This document shows, in pieces, positions 38,015-51,217 of a stretch of DNA of 64,000 nt. This DNA comes from Carallia brachiata (taxonomy: Eukaryota > Streptophyta > Magnoliopsida > Malpighiales > Rhizophoraceae): positions 5,410,014-5,474,013 of the forward strand of contig JADCRB010000002.1 in assembly GCA_021464245.1 (NCBI GenBank), read 5' to 3'. Position 1 is the first letter of the stretch; each line of letters starts with the position of its first letter. Under the pieces are notes generated by a model that worked only from the letters and a program-made list of their open reading frames with translations, was not told where the DNA came from and searched no databases. The position numbers and the translations under genes are program-made.

Positions 38015-41000
38015 TCATTTGAAAGCGTACTTCACCACACCAGGAATGTGGGTATTCATGAAATAGTCATCCCAATCAATGGACCTAGGATCGAAGTAAA
38101 ACACATCCGTCTCCACACCGTTCTCTCTAGCCGCTGTTCGGAGCTTTTCTGTGTTCATGTCATCAAAGCTGCGTTCAAAATAGAGTAACTGAAATGGTTA
38201 ATTTTTTCGCGTTTAATTAGCTGCTACATATGTTATACAACTTTCACAATTGATCACATACACTCCTTGGAAGAACAAGTATGGTCGGTATAGTTCCACT
38301 AGTCTCAGAACAAAGTTGATCTTCCGATTGAGATTTCTGTAAGTGTCATCAAACAAATGGCACAATGCTGCGTTTGCTAATTCTAGTCCCTGCATTGGAG
38401 CATGAAAATTAATAAGAAATATTATAGAAATTAACAGAACCGATGTTGTACCACGACAACAATCTAAGAAATAGTGCAATTCCCATTCACAAATCTTACA
38501 AAACACAAAGGTATCCCTCAATATCAAATTATATGAAATTAGTAACATCCAAAGGATTAATGGTTGGTGCTACATGCAGGGGCGGAACTTGAGGGTGGCA
38601 ATTTCCCTCTGAATCGCGATTTGATATGATATAAATGTTACCATTTACCTTAATATTAAAGATTGTTTTGTCCTCCCTCAAATCTTGGGTTCTATTGTAG
38701 GTATAATAGGTTTTTTTTTTTTTTTTTTTTGGGCTTTGCTTATAAAATTTCCACCCTGAAAAGTTGTTCATTATCTGTGGCTGCATGGAAATAGTAAATA
38801 AAAATGTAGGGGAATTCGTAAGATAGCAAACCTTCAGGAACAGCAAGTAGCGAATTGTAATATATCTGCGAAAGCTAGCCATGCTGGTTAAGACTTTAAC
38901 TTTGCCAACCTTGACAGGCTTTCCATCCTTGCCGATCCATGGTTTGTTGGTGAAGTATCGGTACCCGTAGTCTTTAAGATTAGAGTACTTGAGAGCATTT
39001 GTTACGGAAGATCCCACATGGTAAATGGCATCAGATGGTTGATTAGCATGAGCCACCATGGCCACAATCATAGCATTCACCACCATGTCAGCTGGTATCT
39101 GCACACCTCATTTTCAATTTGCTTAAATTTGATATGTAATTGTTGTCCACAAGAATACGAGTAAAGAAAATGATTTTATTGGTGGCGGGGATATTAAGAA
39201 AAATAAATAAATAAATTCATGCAAAACAAAGGTTAGCATAGTAATGCATTTTAACGCAAATTTTGTGTAAACTGAACTGTTTCGAAACGAAATTAATACT
39301 GAGAACCTGTATTATTTATGAGAATATAAGAAAGGAACGATTAAGACTACTTGTAATAAAGGGCAGGGGATGCTATGATGGCAGAGGCACTAAATAAGAA
39401 AATTGAAAGTAAAGGATATGATAGAGATATTGTAGTGTGTTTAGCTAAAAATTGTTGTGTTTGAGTTTACTGTTTGGGAGATGTTGACCTGATCTTTTAC
39501 TTAAGGATGTTTTGAAGAAAATTAGTAATGCCGTTCAAAAAAACTAAGTTTCAGTTGGATCCAATTTTCTTTTTAATAAAAAAAAAAAAGACAGAAAGAC
39601 TATAGCATAGGCTTTATACTCACAGCATCAACAATTGCATTAATATCACAAAGAAAACAAGTCAGTCTTCCTTTTCCATAGCCAACAGCTAAGCTATCAA
39701 TTGTCCTGCAAACAGTATACATCATAAGCAAATTTTAATATCTCCATTATTCTTCTATTTTCTTAGGATTTAATTATTACAATATATGAAAAAAAAACGA
39801 AAAAAAAATTCAAGCCAATTAGACAAGGCAAGAAATATAATGGTTGCTAGTGTGTGACATATCTGTACCTTATACCTTCGGCCCAACCAGGAAAAGGTTC
39901 TTTGTAAGTGCTGGTGACAATGGTAGGCCGTATGACGACAACGGGCAAGTCTTCCTTCAAATGTCCCACAAGCATCTCTCCCATGGCCTTTGTAAACACA
40001 TATGTGTTTGGCCAACCATATGCCTTTGCCCTGCACATTTATTATATATTTTGGACAAAAGATTATCATTATCATCAGAAAATCTAAGTACGTTTCTTTT
40101 TTTCTACAAAAATTAGCCATTTGGATCCATAAACTTATACTAATAAAAAAATATGTCCACTTGCACATTTCGGACGGCCCTAGATAATCTAAGAAATTGT
40201 CAAAAGTATAGTTTAGTTTGTAAATGTCAGTTAGTTTGGTTCGTTAAATGCTAAGACTAGGAATCATATTCCATTAGATTGTTCAAAAAATAAGTGATAT
40301 TGGGTCTGGATCAGAGCATCAATCCATTAATTTGGCGTCAAAATTGGTCCAAAATGTAAATTGCACATTCTAATTGGAATATTTGATAATGCTAACAGTT
40401 TTATCTTTGTTAACAGAGACTATAAAATCTTATTTTATAATAATCTTGGGAACAGCATAATACATTTATATAATTAAGTCACCAAGTCATGATAAGCCAA
40501 TGGTCCTACCATTAAAATTTATAGGTTTTTCTTTCACAAAATTTAGCGACAGCATTGATAAAAATTCCAGGTTTTACCTCATAATAACGTTATAAATTTC
40601 ATCACTGAGCAGAATTTATGATAAATCAAATATTTAGATAATAATTGAAAACATGATTATTATTCTAAAATAAAAATAAAAATCAATCACATTACAAATA
40701 CAAAAAAACAAAATAAACTTTTTTTAAGTAAAAATAAAAGTAACCAATAAATTAGTTCTTAATTAAAATCAATTAATTTTTGAATTTACAATTGCTCTAG
40801 TTGTTCTAATTTTGGGTTTGAAAGTGAGTCATTTCGAATTTAAATTATTCAAATTTTCAGTTACTTGGATTTTATGTATTTGACTCAATCAAATTTCTAA
40901 TAGATTAAATGAAATTACCTCACTGGCTTGTGTCTCTCAGGGTTGCTGAAATGAAAGCCACAAATATTTGGGTTTAATCTGTAGGTGAAGTACAGGGCAA

Positions 41001-44000
41001 GCCAATATTGCTCAAGAGGTTGACCAACTAGAGCAAATTGCTGCCCTTCTGGCTGGTAAATCGCCATTCATTGAATTTGGTGCCAGTGCGGAACCGTGAA
41101 TGTCCCCATCAAATCTTTTATAAAGTGCTGTAAATTCTCAACTACTCTCCGTACCTTACTCTGTTCAATGACTTAAATACGTCATGAGTATAATATTTGC
41201 TACCCCTCTCCTCTACTCCATTTTGTATTCACAGATTAGCCCACCTACCAAATACTCTGTTCAGGACTTCAATTAATGTTTGCAAAGAGTATTTCCAGGA
41301 TTCCTCTTTTTGATGTGTGTGTTTTTCTTTTTCTAAAAAAATAAAAGAGGAGAATATTGGTTGTGCTTAAATAATTCTGTTAAAGAGTACGTGACATCTT
41401 TTTAATAATACGAGTAATTTAAATAATTATGATACAGTTTATATCAGAAGAGACTTAAATTTAGTCAAACTAATTAAATCCAAGATCAAGTTTGCCGACA
41501 TTGAAACTTAAATTCTCCCACTTCAAATTAAACACCTTAACTAGCTGCCAGAACAACATCAATGATGGTTTTTCCTTTTGTTTTGTATAGTTCTCTTTAC
41601 TTACTCTTTCTTTACAAAACAAAATTCAACAATTGAACTTGCAGTGGGGATATATAATTTTTTGTGTCCTAATTTTTATATTTTTTATATAAATCTTAAA
41701 TTTTTTAATATTTTATTTGAATTCTAAACTTTTTAATTTTTTTATTAAATCAGTCTTTTTATTTACAAAAAATAGTCAATACATTAATAAATGAGTTTAA
41801 CTTATAAAAATTATTAAAAAATATTAAAGAAATGAATTAAATATTTTTTTCAATAAATATACACATAAAATATTTTTTTAATCAATAAATATATGAATTA
41901 AATATACAAAGTGCATACTTTTTGATGAAAATTTTTTTTAATTAGTTTATTTAACTTTTTTTAAATAATTTTTTAAGGTCAAAATTATTTTTTTAATAAA
42001 TTAATCATTTTTTGTTAATAAATGAACTAATTTAATACAAAATTTAAAAATTTAAAATTTAAATAAATTTTAAAAAAATTTAAACTCATATATAAAAAAT
42101 TATAAAAATTTAAAACTTAAAATTGTAAATCTCCGACAATTTATATGTCAGCACAAATTTGGGTTCCAAGAAATTATTATCAGCAAGTGTGGGCCCATAC
42201 GTGGATACTCAAGTTTCTCCCTTGGATTTAATCATTTAAGACTAGAAATGCTGTAGTCCTCTTTTTTCTTTTTTTCTAATAAAACAAATCTATAACAAAT
42301 ACATCAATTTTTAAATTTACATATCAATATTACAATAATTTTTATTTATATCTTATTCAACTCAATTTATAAGAAAAACTTATCATTTTAGTTTTGTTAG
42401 GTACAAGCAGACCTCTCTTAAATTGATTACAGCGATTGTCGAGTCTAAAATTAATGGCGCGTTGTCAATGGTTAAACTGGACAAATTTAAAGATCAAAAT
42501 TTGTAGGTACTGTCACTAAAACTCGAACTTAAATCATGAATGAAAAAAGACTTCGAATTACTACCAAATTACATAACGAGTGATACAATTGTCCTCTTTA
42601 ACCCATAGGTTTCTCTCAAATTTCTAAAAAATTTATTCAATTCAAAAATTCAAGGGTTGGATAAAACTTACGATAGTTTTAATGCTCACCTCGTGCATAA
42701 GCCTACTAACTAAAAACATTAAGATGAGGTAAACCAAAAAAAAAAAAAACATTAAGATGAGTGTATGTATATAGTCCATATCTTGTATAAAAATCCAATA
42801 TCGCTTTCAATTTTAGAAATTTATAGTCTTACTAGTAAATTTTGTGTCAAAAGAACACACTTTATAAATATAAGTTTAATCCTACCAAATATTGCAACAA
42901 AAATTTGAATTGAGGTTGTGTGGCCTGACAATAAATGAACCACTTTTTGGTTCAGGACCACAGCGATCAGTGGTCTAAATCTTTGCTATAATTTTCTTAG
43001 ACAAATAAGATAACACATGCTTCATTTTTGCCACATTCAAATTCCTTATCCTTCTTTTTGACCGAAAAAAAATTCCTTATCTTTCTAAATCTACTTTGAG
43101 ATGGTTTTTTAAATCAAAACATTAAACCTCTTCTTCATAGAATAAAAAATGATAAACACAAAAAAAAATAAAAAAACCTTACCATGTCCTTATTAGATAT
43201 GCTGATTTTGAATATCAAATAATTAATAGTCAGTCAACTAAGCATTATTAAGAAAGAAATAGCAAATCTAAAATCTTTCCTCAGATTTTCTCAAAATTTT
43301 CCGTTAACTATTCATTTTTCATGAAACAAATACTAAAAAATAAAAAAAAAATTTCTTATAAAATAATTTACTGCAAATAAACATACCTTTAATCTATCCC
43401 TTAATCTATCGTAACGAATATTCCTATTTGAATATATCCAAGGACCACATTTACCCTGATGCGGAAATGAATAGAACCAATGGGGGCTTTTTTTATTCGA
43501 CAAATATCTTAGCTTTTGCATCAGTGTGTCCACTGGATGTACAAGCTAAATTAATTGTAGACATTTACTTCCATGTTGGGGGAAGAATATAGATATTTAC
43601 TTGAAATGTTGCATGTGCTACATTAATTATATATATATATATATAACTAGTAGCCCAACAGTAAAAAAAAAAAAAAAAAGAAGAGGTGAGAGATGGCACT
43701 GCAGCTCTAACCCCAGTCCACTTCTTTGAACTAGTATGGAGCTAATACTGTCAAAGATTCACTGATGTTAGGGGAAAGATTTTTTTTTTTTTTATTGTAA
43801 CCTTTTATTTCTTCTAAATTTTTGATTCATAATAGAGACCTTTTTTTGGATAAAAAATGGAGTCAATTTCCTGTAGGTTATAGTCCACGGCTGCATTTGT
43901 TGCATTGTTTGCAACCCCAATTTCAATTGGAACTCGCAATCTAAAATTTTGAATCAAGTTCTCCCAGTTCCGGAGATTCAATGTTGTGGAAAAAATTCGT

Positions 44001-45720
44001 CCTGTCATAAGTGATCATGTTCAAAGATTTTTTTTTTTTTTTAAATGTGAGGGCTTTAAGGATCGTTTAATTGAATTGTGAGACTAACCTTTTAATGCCC
44101 AAATCTTTCATGGCCTCATTAATTACTTCAGCACTTGCTCCTTCAGCTTGGAGTTGAATCAATTTTTCCTCTACCAATTTCTTCTCAAAATTGATGTCCA
44201 AACCAGAGGCACCATTAAGGGCCTCCCCCATACGGTATGGTGTTTCTAGTATCAGCCCCGACTTCTCTCCGGCGACATAAGCTGATAAGAAAAAAAATTC
44301 CACTAAATCTTTTATTTCTAATTATTAATCGATTTATATTAGTAAATACATTATATACAGTGTATATATGTTATTTAAAAGTAAATTAAATACAAGTTAG
44401 AGGTCAACATCTGATCAGAAGCCCTATAAAATAAGTGTTCAATGAACGTGTCAAAAAAAAAAAAAGTGTTGATTGAACATGTCAAAAAAGAAAAAACAAA
44501 GAAAGGAAAGTGTTGAATGCCTCAACGCATAAAAGGTCATCATCTTAAAAGGGAAAATGGAAGGTCGCTAGGAGTAGAAAATTTGTACTTACCAGTGGAG
44601 ACATGGACAAAGAGTTGTAGTTTATTGCATTTCTTGGCAAAGTGCAAGACATGCTTAGGTCCCATTGTGTTGATGCCAAGTGCGGCATCATATCTGCATT
44701 ACATATAAAATACTTCAAAAAAATTGGAATTTCCCATTCTTCTTTTCATCTTATGTAATATTATTTCACTTCTTCAGATATATATATATATATATAATTT
44801 CTTAATTAATACCTCTCATCGAAGTTGGTTGTTGCAGCCAAATTAACAACAATATCTACTTCATTCCAAATGCTTTCCTTCAAATTGGAGTCCTTTATTC
44901 CCAAGTCATCACTACAAGAGATGTCACCAGGAACAAGTTCTGTCTTTCCACTGATAAAGGAATTCAAGTTTGCACCCCATTTCTCTTTCAGAATTCTGAA
45001 CAAATCCTTCCCTATAACCTGCAAAGATCACCACAATAACCATACATATAGCATATGCTCTAAACTTTCCTAGGCTTTATTTATTTATTTATTTGAAACT
45101 AGAACTATTCATTCACTATTTAAAATAAAAAAAAAAAACCCAGCAAAACTGCAAAGGGAAACAAGCATAAACAGAACTACAAATTTATATTTTGGTTTGA
45201 GGAAGACCTTAATTCACACGCTTAGAATGTGAGATAATGGAAAGAGTAGATTTTTAACATTACAAAAAAAAAAAAAAAAGGCTAATTTGGGTACGATGCA
45301 ATGATCTTTAAAATAGATATATCCATTGTTTGACCATGTTTGCTTGTGTGTTGACAACAATTGTTGCTTTAAAAGGGCAGATGTCTACGTTCTTATAACT
45401 TAAAAATGTTCATAATCAACTTTTTTATCCATAAATTGTTCTGTTCATGTGGAGAAAGGTCAAGAAATAGAAAGGAAATTATGAAAGATAGAGCCTAGCT
45501 ACCTGCATTTTAAAGTTTTGTTTTTTATATTCGTTAGGCATGTTTCACAAAATATATGTTTACCTCATTATGAAAGCGCTGTGAGGCGATTTAGCATCTG
45601 CTGCTCTTAGAAGAAGGTAATTTTCTTCACTTTTGGTTGGACCCTCAATATTTTCTCCAGAAATACTGCACTCCAAAGAAGCAAATCAAATCTTTATATA
45701 TCACTACAGTTAGCTTTTCT

Positions 45721-45758
<38 letters not shown>

Positions 45759-45845
45759 ATGTACGTACCTTGGCAAGAAACCCAGTTGCACCAGTAACAA
45801 AATGGTCTTGTTTTCAAGAAACCGAAGAACACTCCCGAATTCCAT
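38015..45845 (-). CDS. Alcohol-forming fatty acyl-CoA reductase, frame broken in exons 1-2
   Basis: FARs reduce very-long-chain acyl-CoA to primary alcohols with NADPH, for wax, suberin or pollen-wall lipids. Exons on the minus strand in order: 45845-45769, 45665-45564, 45018-44813, 44693-44593, 44281-44089, 40030-39869, 39705-39624, 39098-38832, 38389-38262, 38168-38015, with GT-AG borders. Visible are the N-terminal [32 protein letters not shown], the catalytic YVFTK (YxxxK) in exon 6, [16 protein letters not shown] and the C-terminal domain ending GVVKYAFK. Exons 3-10 are open and in phase. Exon 1 lacks one base just before the TGxxGF cofactor loop. Exon 2 lacks three bases at separate places, one at its acceptor. 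Adding four bases gives exactly 492 codons including stop, the usual size. As written the protein is out of frame from about codon 16. Intron 5 is about 4 kb and holds a MITE. Closest to the FAR3/CER4 group, from motif memory only. Confidence 0.88.
40919..41067 (-). other. Unexplained open segment inside reductase intron 5
   Basis: On the minus strand an ATG at 41067 opens about 50 codons with balanced composition (starts [16 protein letters not shown], contains [14 protein letters not shown] and ends ERHKPVR). It stops just after a good donor-like AG|GTAATT. The plus strand also has a 35-codon open stretch here ([20 protein letters not shown]). GC content is higher than in the surrounding intron. 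I do not recognise either peptide. It could be a captured exon fragment or an unrelated gene remnant. Confidence 0.25.
41659..42124. mobile_element. Foldback MITE, copy 2 (in reductase intron 5)
   Basis: This ~466-bp palindromic element follows the same order as 27406-27884: a 'tgtccta'/'gttcta' start, 'attctaaac', 'aaatcagtc', 'aaaa.agtcaat..attaataaatgagtttaactt', 'aaatattttttt', 'aataaatat', and then the mirror series. It is more diverged and AT-richer than copy 1, so it is probably older. It accounts for part of the unusual length of this intron. Ends are approximate. Confidence 0.7.
45723..45754 (+). repeat. (GA)16 microsatellite in reductase intron 1
   Basis: A pure GA run lies between the broken exons 1 and 2 of the reductase gene, 14 bp from the exon 1 donor. 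Confidence 0.95.
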
Positions 45846-45939
45846 TGCAAAAGCCAACGCGCGAGAAGTGGGTGTGGAGAGGAGAGAGCGAGGAAGGGAG
45901 GGAGGGAGAAACAGACCAGGAGAAATTTTAACGCTGTGT

Positions 45940-45996
45940 GAGTATTTATGTTTTCAAATGAAGCCTAGAGACGAATGTTTTGGCCATGATATATAC
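45940..45996 (-). promoter_or_regulatory. Candidate core promoter of the acyl-CoA reductase
   Basis: On the minus strand TATATATC (45996-45989) lies about 145 bp upstream of the start codon and ATAAATAC (about 45949-45942) about 100 bp upstream. Either could be the TATA box. A CT-rich leader (45880-45905 region) precedes the ATG at 45845. Confidence 0.4.
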
Positions 45997-46926
45997 CCGA
46001 GCTCCCATGCGTCCATTACAAATCGATAGTAAAGTATCTAGTGATTACTTAGCGCATATTTCACGTTTGCGACTCAACTTTGTCTTCTCACATGCACAAC
46101 TTTCTCTCGGTTAAAAATGGGATATTCATCGTAGCCGAGAAAAATGGATCCCTATAAATTTTAGATTTAATAATTAATAATTTTTAAAGATAGAGTCGTA
46201 TTTTATTTTAATATATTTAGATAAATATTTATTATAAAAAAAAAATAAAAATATAATAATTATATAAATCTAACTCTAACTCTTAAATATAGTAATTAGT
46301 ATATTATAATTTTTTAGGCTTTAAAAAAAAAAAAAAAAGACACATAGGTAGTGATCCCGGGGCTTTGTACTTGGTGGGTATCATTAAGAGTTGGAGTGCA
46401 CGCAAGTAACTGTTAGATTTTAAACTTAAGACAGTCGGCGAAGTTTGCTTACATATCAATTTTCAAATTAAATATGTACAAATTTACATTTTCTTAATTC
46501 TTCTCTTTTCTATGTCAAAAAAAAAAAAAAAAAATCCTCTCTTCTCACAGACAGTGACTCACTTTGCCTAACACTTTGATTGCTCCAACCCAAGGTCACA
46601 ACCATTTACAGCTACTTCAAATGGTCCCTAAGCCTTTAGTTTCGAAAAGATTAAAGATCGAATACTATCGCTTATCCAAACTTCGTCACATGTAGCGGCA
46701 TTCACGCACAAAGGACATCCTTTACAATGTCCAAGCACTTGAATTAAAAAAAAAAAATAAAGTAACGCAATAAGTTGCTGTGTATTTTTTTTGTCAAGAA
46801 AAAAAATACATAGATATTTAATAAGTAATAATGTAGATAATTTATCTATTTTTTAATAAATTTTATTATTTAATAATTTGTATTATTTTATAATTATTTA
46901 GCTTTATAAAGCCGTTTTCTTTTACT
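45997..46926. other. Intergenic AT-rich DNA upstream of the reductase
   Basis: No gene is seen. Poly-A runs occur at 46323-46338 and 46517-46534. A short 'gataatttatctattttttaataaat' type AT block at 46835-46862 resembles parts of the dispersed MITE-like repeats. Confidence 0.5.
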
Positions 46927-47645
46927 GAGTATTAATAAGAACGAGACCTAACAATCTTCTGGTCCTGTTTATCCCAGGCTCACCAAGAACTCGCTATATC
47001 TCAATTCTCAAGTTAGCTCAGTTCATTGTCTGAGTAAGTATTTTCATGTAAAAAAAAATAAATAGAGGATCACAGGCAATGTCTGAATAAATATGTAAAA
47101 AATATATAATTAATTTAAAATATATAATATTTATTTTTTTTAAAAATTTAATATATTTTTTATAATTTAAATTTTATACATCTATCATATTTTCTTTTAA
47201 ATGTGTCTTCATATATTTTTCAAAAAATATATAACTCCACAAATCTATCGTACAACTGGGGTATACTATACAATTATTACTTGAAGTATTAATAAGAACG
47301 AGACCTAACAATCTTCTGGTCCTGTTTATCTCAAGCTCACCAAGAACTCGCTATATCTCAATTCTCAAGTTAGCTCAGTTCATTGTCTGAGTAAGTATTT
47401 TCATGTATAAAAAAAAATAAATAGAGGATCACTGGCAATGTCTGAATAAATACAAAAAATTGTAATTAATTTAATAATATATAATAATTTATTTATTTTT
47501 TAAAAAATTTAATATATTTTTTTATAATTTAAATTTTTATACATCTATCATATTTTCTCTTAAATGTGTATTCATATATTTTTCAAAAAATATATAACTC
47601 CACAAATCTATCGTACAACTGGGGTATACTATACAATTATTACTT
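46927..47645 (+). repeat. Tandem duplication, 357-bp unit, two copies
   Basis: Copy 1 begins with ATTAATAAGAACGAGACC at 46931 and copy 2 with the same string at 47288. Both continue through 'tggtcctgtttatc', 'caagaactcgctatatctca', 'gagtaagtattttcatgta', an AT block, and 'cacaaatctatcgtacaact'. Identity is very high apart from small changes in A/T runs, so the duplication looks recent. Confidence 0.95.
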
Positions 47646-50600
47646 GAATACTTGACACATACTTGACACAGCTCCTATGATCAACTTTCTATGCATCACT
47701 TCAGTAATCATATCATAATATCACATCATCTTTAAAACTTGTTACTGTAAATACGTACTTGGGCAAATAGTAAAGATCCTCGTATTGCAAGGAATATTGT
47801 GCATTTTCTCTCTTTTAATTAATTTATTAAAATATTAATATCAATTTTTTAGTCAAGTTGGCCTTCGGCAATACGATTGTCTCCAATGTTCAGTTGGCTT
47901 AGCTCATAATTAATCCATCAATTTTAAATTAGTTTTCAAATTCGGACTACAAGACAATAATTTTGTTATAAATTACTACTTTATTATATGCAACCAACTA
48001 CAATCAACCAATAGCCATTTTGTACGAGGTGTAACTAACAAGATTTAATAGACAGGAGGCCGCATTTACGGCCAACCTCATAAATTTGAAAACAATATTG
48101 GTGTTACTTGTCGTTGTAGGTTAACCTAACCTATCCTCTGAATGCATTAAATACTGCGTACTCAATTAATGACTCTCATGTTCTTGAATCTCCACTTGCC
48201 ACACCATATCATATTATTTACATCATAATTTAATTAATTTTTTAAAAATATATAATTTATTTATAATTTTATATTTTATAATAAATTAAATTTATATATA
48301 ATGAAAAATAAAAAATTAATTTATATGATATAAAATTATAAATAAATTATATTTATCAAATATAAATAAAATGAACAATTATTACACGTACCACCTTGTT
48401 TGATTTGACCATATGTAATTAACTTGGTATTCAAATTTTATGGTAAAAAACTCACATATACCTCCCAAAATTTGGCTGTATATTGACTAGTAAGACCTAT
48501 ACATGAGAGGTGAGTTCTTTCTAGGAGGAGAAGGAACCTATACATTAGAGGTGGCTTCTTTAAAAGCAAGGGTTTGTAATAAATTAAATTCCAAAATTAA
48601 TTAAATACATCTTTGTCACTGAATTGTCCTAACAATTTAACATTCTATCACATGATATCGATTTCAATAGTAAAGATTTAGATGATCCTCACCTATAAAT
48701 TGTCAAGTTCCATAGGTAAGCAGAAGAAAACAGCAATGTAGTTTTGACTTTTGAAGGTGATGTTCAACAATTTTATTGTCTTCATTCAATAATATATTGC
48801 TATGACTAAAATGACACATTAGGAGCTGACAGTTCACCTACGTCACATTAACTCTATGCGTGAGAAGTAGGACTACTGTATCTTGTACAAGTAGATATTG
48901 GATATATTCTCGTAAGGTAAACTTAAATATTCGTTCTTTCTAATTTTTTAAAGTTTATAAGATACACAGCAGACGTGTACTCCCAAGATCCATTTTGCGA
49001 AAGTGTTGTACGGGTCCCCCTGCCCCAACGTAGGTTCAGCGGAAATGCTTCCAAATGTGAATCGGTACAATGAATGCAATGTTTTTTTTTATCGAATATA
49101 AGATCGAACTCTTATTTATATCTATTTTTATAAAAAAAAAAGTATATGTGTAATTTCGTATAATTAAGCATCTCATCTCGTTTATATGGTAGAACAGTGG
49201 TATTCTCATTGTCTCTCCCTATGAATTGACTAGGGACCATTTTGACATTAAATGACAATTGTACGAGATGATTTCTAATTTCCTAGGGAAAACCGAAAAA
49301 AGGAGACATGAGTTCTCTGATTTAGTGGTCTATTACTGAGTTTGTTGTAGGAACAAACAAGCCATGTGTAGGTATATAAAGGACTTGGATGTTTGTTTGT
49401 TCTCAGTAATCAATTTGGCAGATGAAGGATCAAGCATGGGCCTCCATAAGTTATTTCTTTAGTTTTGCAGGGCATAGATTTTTGGTAAAAGTTAGATCTA
49501 CCGAGCGGATCGGATATTTTAACTTGCATATCACAATAAAATAATTTTAATATTAAATTTTAGGTAAAAATTAGATGTATTCAGTTGATGGAATCTTTTA
49601 ATTTGCATGTCGCTATAAAATAATTTTAATGTCACACAATACTTAATGTCTGATAGTTGTTTTTTTTTTTCATTAAAAAGCTCATTGTATTATAGCTAAA
49701 CGTGGTAAAAATTGACTCGATCTAAATAATTAGACTTAATTTATCCAAAAATCGACTCAATTCAATTCGTATTGACTGAAGAAATTGAGGATCCAAAACC
49801 TAAATAATTCGATCTTGAAACAACTTAAATAACACGAATGCAAAATGACTGAAAATTCGAATAATCAAAAACTAAAATGACCTAAATCTTGATTGACCTA
49901 AACCAAATTAACTTGTATCGAAAACTCGTAACAACTAAAATTTAATATATTCAAAATCTAAAATAAGTTACACATGAATGACTTGAGATTTAATAATCTC
50001 AAAATTTAATGACCTCGTAATTTAAAATACTTGAAAGTTAAATAACTTGAGTTTTATAAATTAGAAACTTAATAAATTTATAATTCAAAATACTTAAAAT
50101 TTAAATGACTTAAAATATGATTAATTTCAAATCTGGAATATCGAATACCCAAAATAACTTGAATCAAAAGTTGCCCGGCCGCCAATTTGCCGCCTCTAAT
50201 TATAGGCTTCGCAAAGCTAATAATAGGCGGGTATGCAAATAATAGGCGCGCGTGCAGATCCATTTAGATCGGCTATAATTTATATATCTAAATGAAATTA
50301 TTAATGAATGTTTGAAAATTTTTAAAATTACAATCAAACTAATATAATAGTAATTAGCAATTATTCAAACTGTCATTAATGATTTCAAATTAGTTTGGTT
50401 GGTTAGATAATTTAAATCATACACGTTAAAATTAAAATTGTCATGCACACCTTTTGTTTTGCTGATTTACCCCATAAATAAATTCATCGCATACAAATAT
50501 TAAATTTTAAGACTAGAAAGTACATCTTCAAAAAAAGGATAGATGAAGAGTAATTAAAACCATAGTAAATATAAATGTATTAAATAATATGTCTTATTAG

Positions 50601-50663
50601 TGTATTGGGTATGAAAAATTGTGGATTCTAGACGACGAGAATGATCGGATTTTTTTTAATGTG
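47646..50663. other. Intergenic DNA with an AT hairpin
   Basis: No supported gene is present. 48250-48353 is a near-perfect AT palindrome with ~40-bp arms (left 48250-48289, right 48311-48353). 49730-50130 is a degenerate run of 'gactt.aa' / 'aattcga' motifs. 50160-50275 is a small GC-richer island with repeated 'aataggcg' motifs. I could not assign the last two. Confidence 0.5.
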
Positions 50664-50668
50664 ATTTA

Positions 50669-51167
50669 TGTAAATGTGTTTTTTTGATTTTAAAAAAAAA
50701 ATTCATATATGGAGGGAAGCAGCCGTTTGCAGCTGCCAACCCTAGGGCTGTTAAAAACTTAATCAACCCGACCCAATCCGATCAAACTAATCCAAACCAA
50801 TCCGAACCCGTAAAACCGCCGAAATTAGGATTGGTTGTGGTTTCAAAATTTTACAACCTGTCAATGACGGATTGGATGTGGATGAAGGGTTCAATCCGCC
50901 CAATCCGACCCAATCCACCTATATATATATATATGACTGATATTATGAATTAAATTTATCAATATCAATCGGATTAAGACCAAACAATCACATTTCATAT
51001 AATCTTACAAATCAATAAAATTAAAAGTAAAAAATTATTTTATTACTCTCGTATTATCATCATGTTCTCTAATTGTTACCACGTAATTTTATTTTAAAAA
51101 ATAAGAAAAAAATCAGAGTATCTTTATCTCCCTATTTTTTGGCAGCACAAGTGAGACATTGGACACT

Positions 51168-51217
<50 letters not shown>

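Noticed and set aside
43814..44008. 64-codon minus-strand frame near reductase exon 5
   Set aside because: It lies in intron 5 beyond the exon 5 donor, matches no part of the reductase and has no splice support.
50684..50953. 89-codon open frame
   Set aside because: It crosses the LTR-hAT junction and consists of hAT subterminal motifs.
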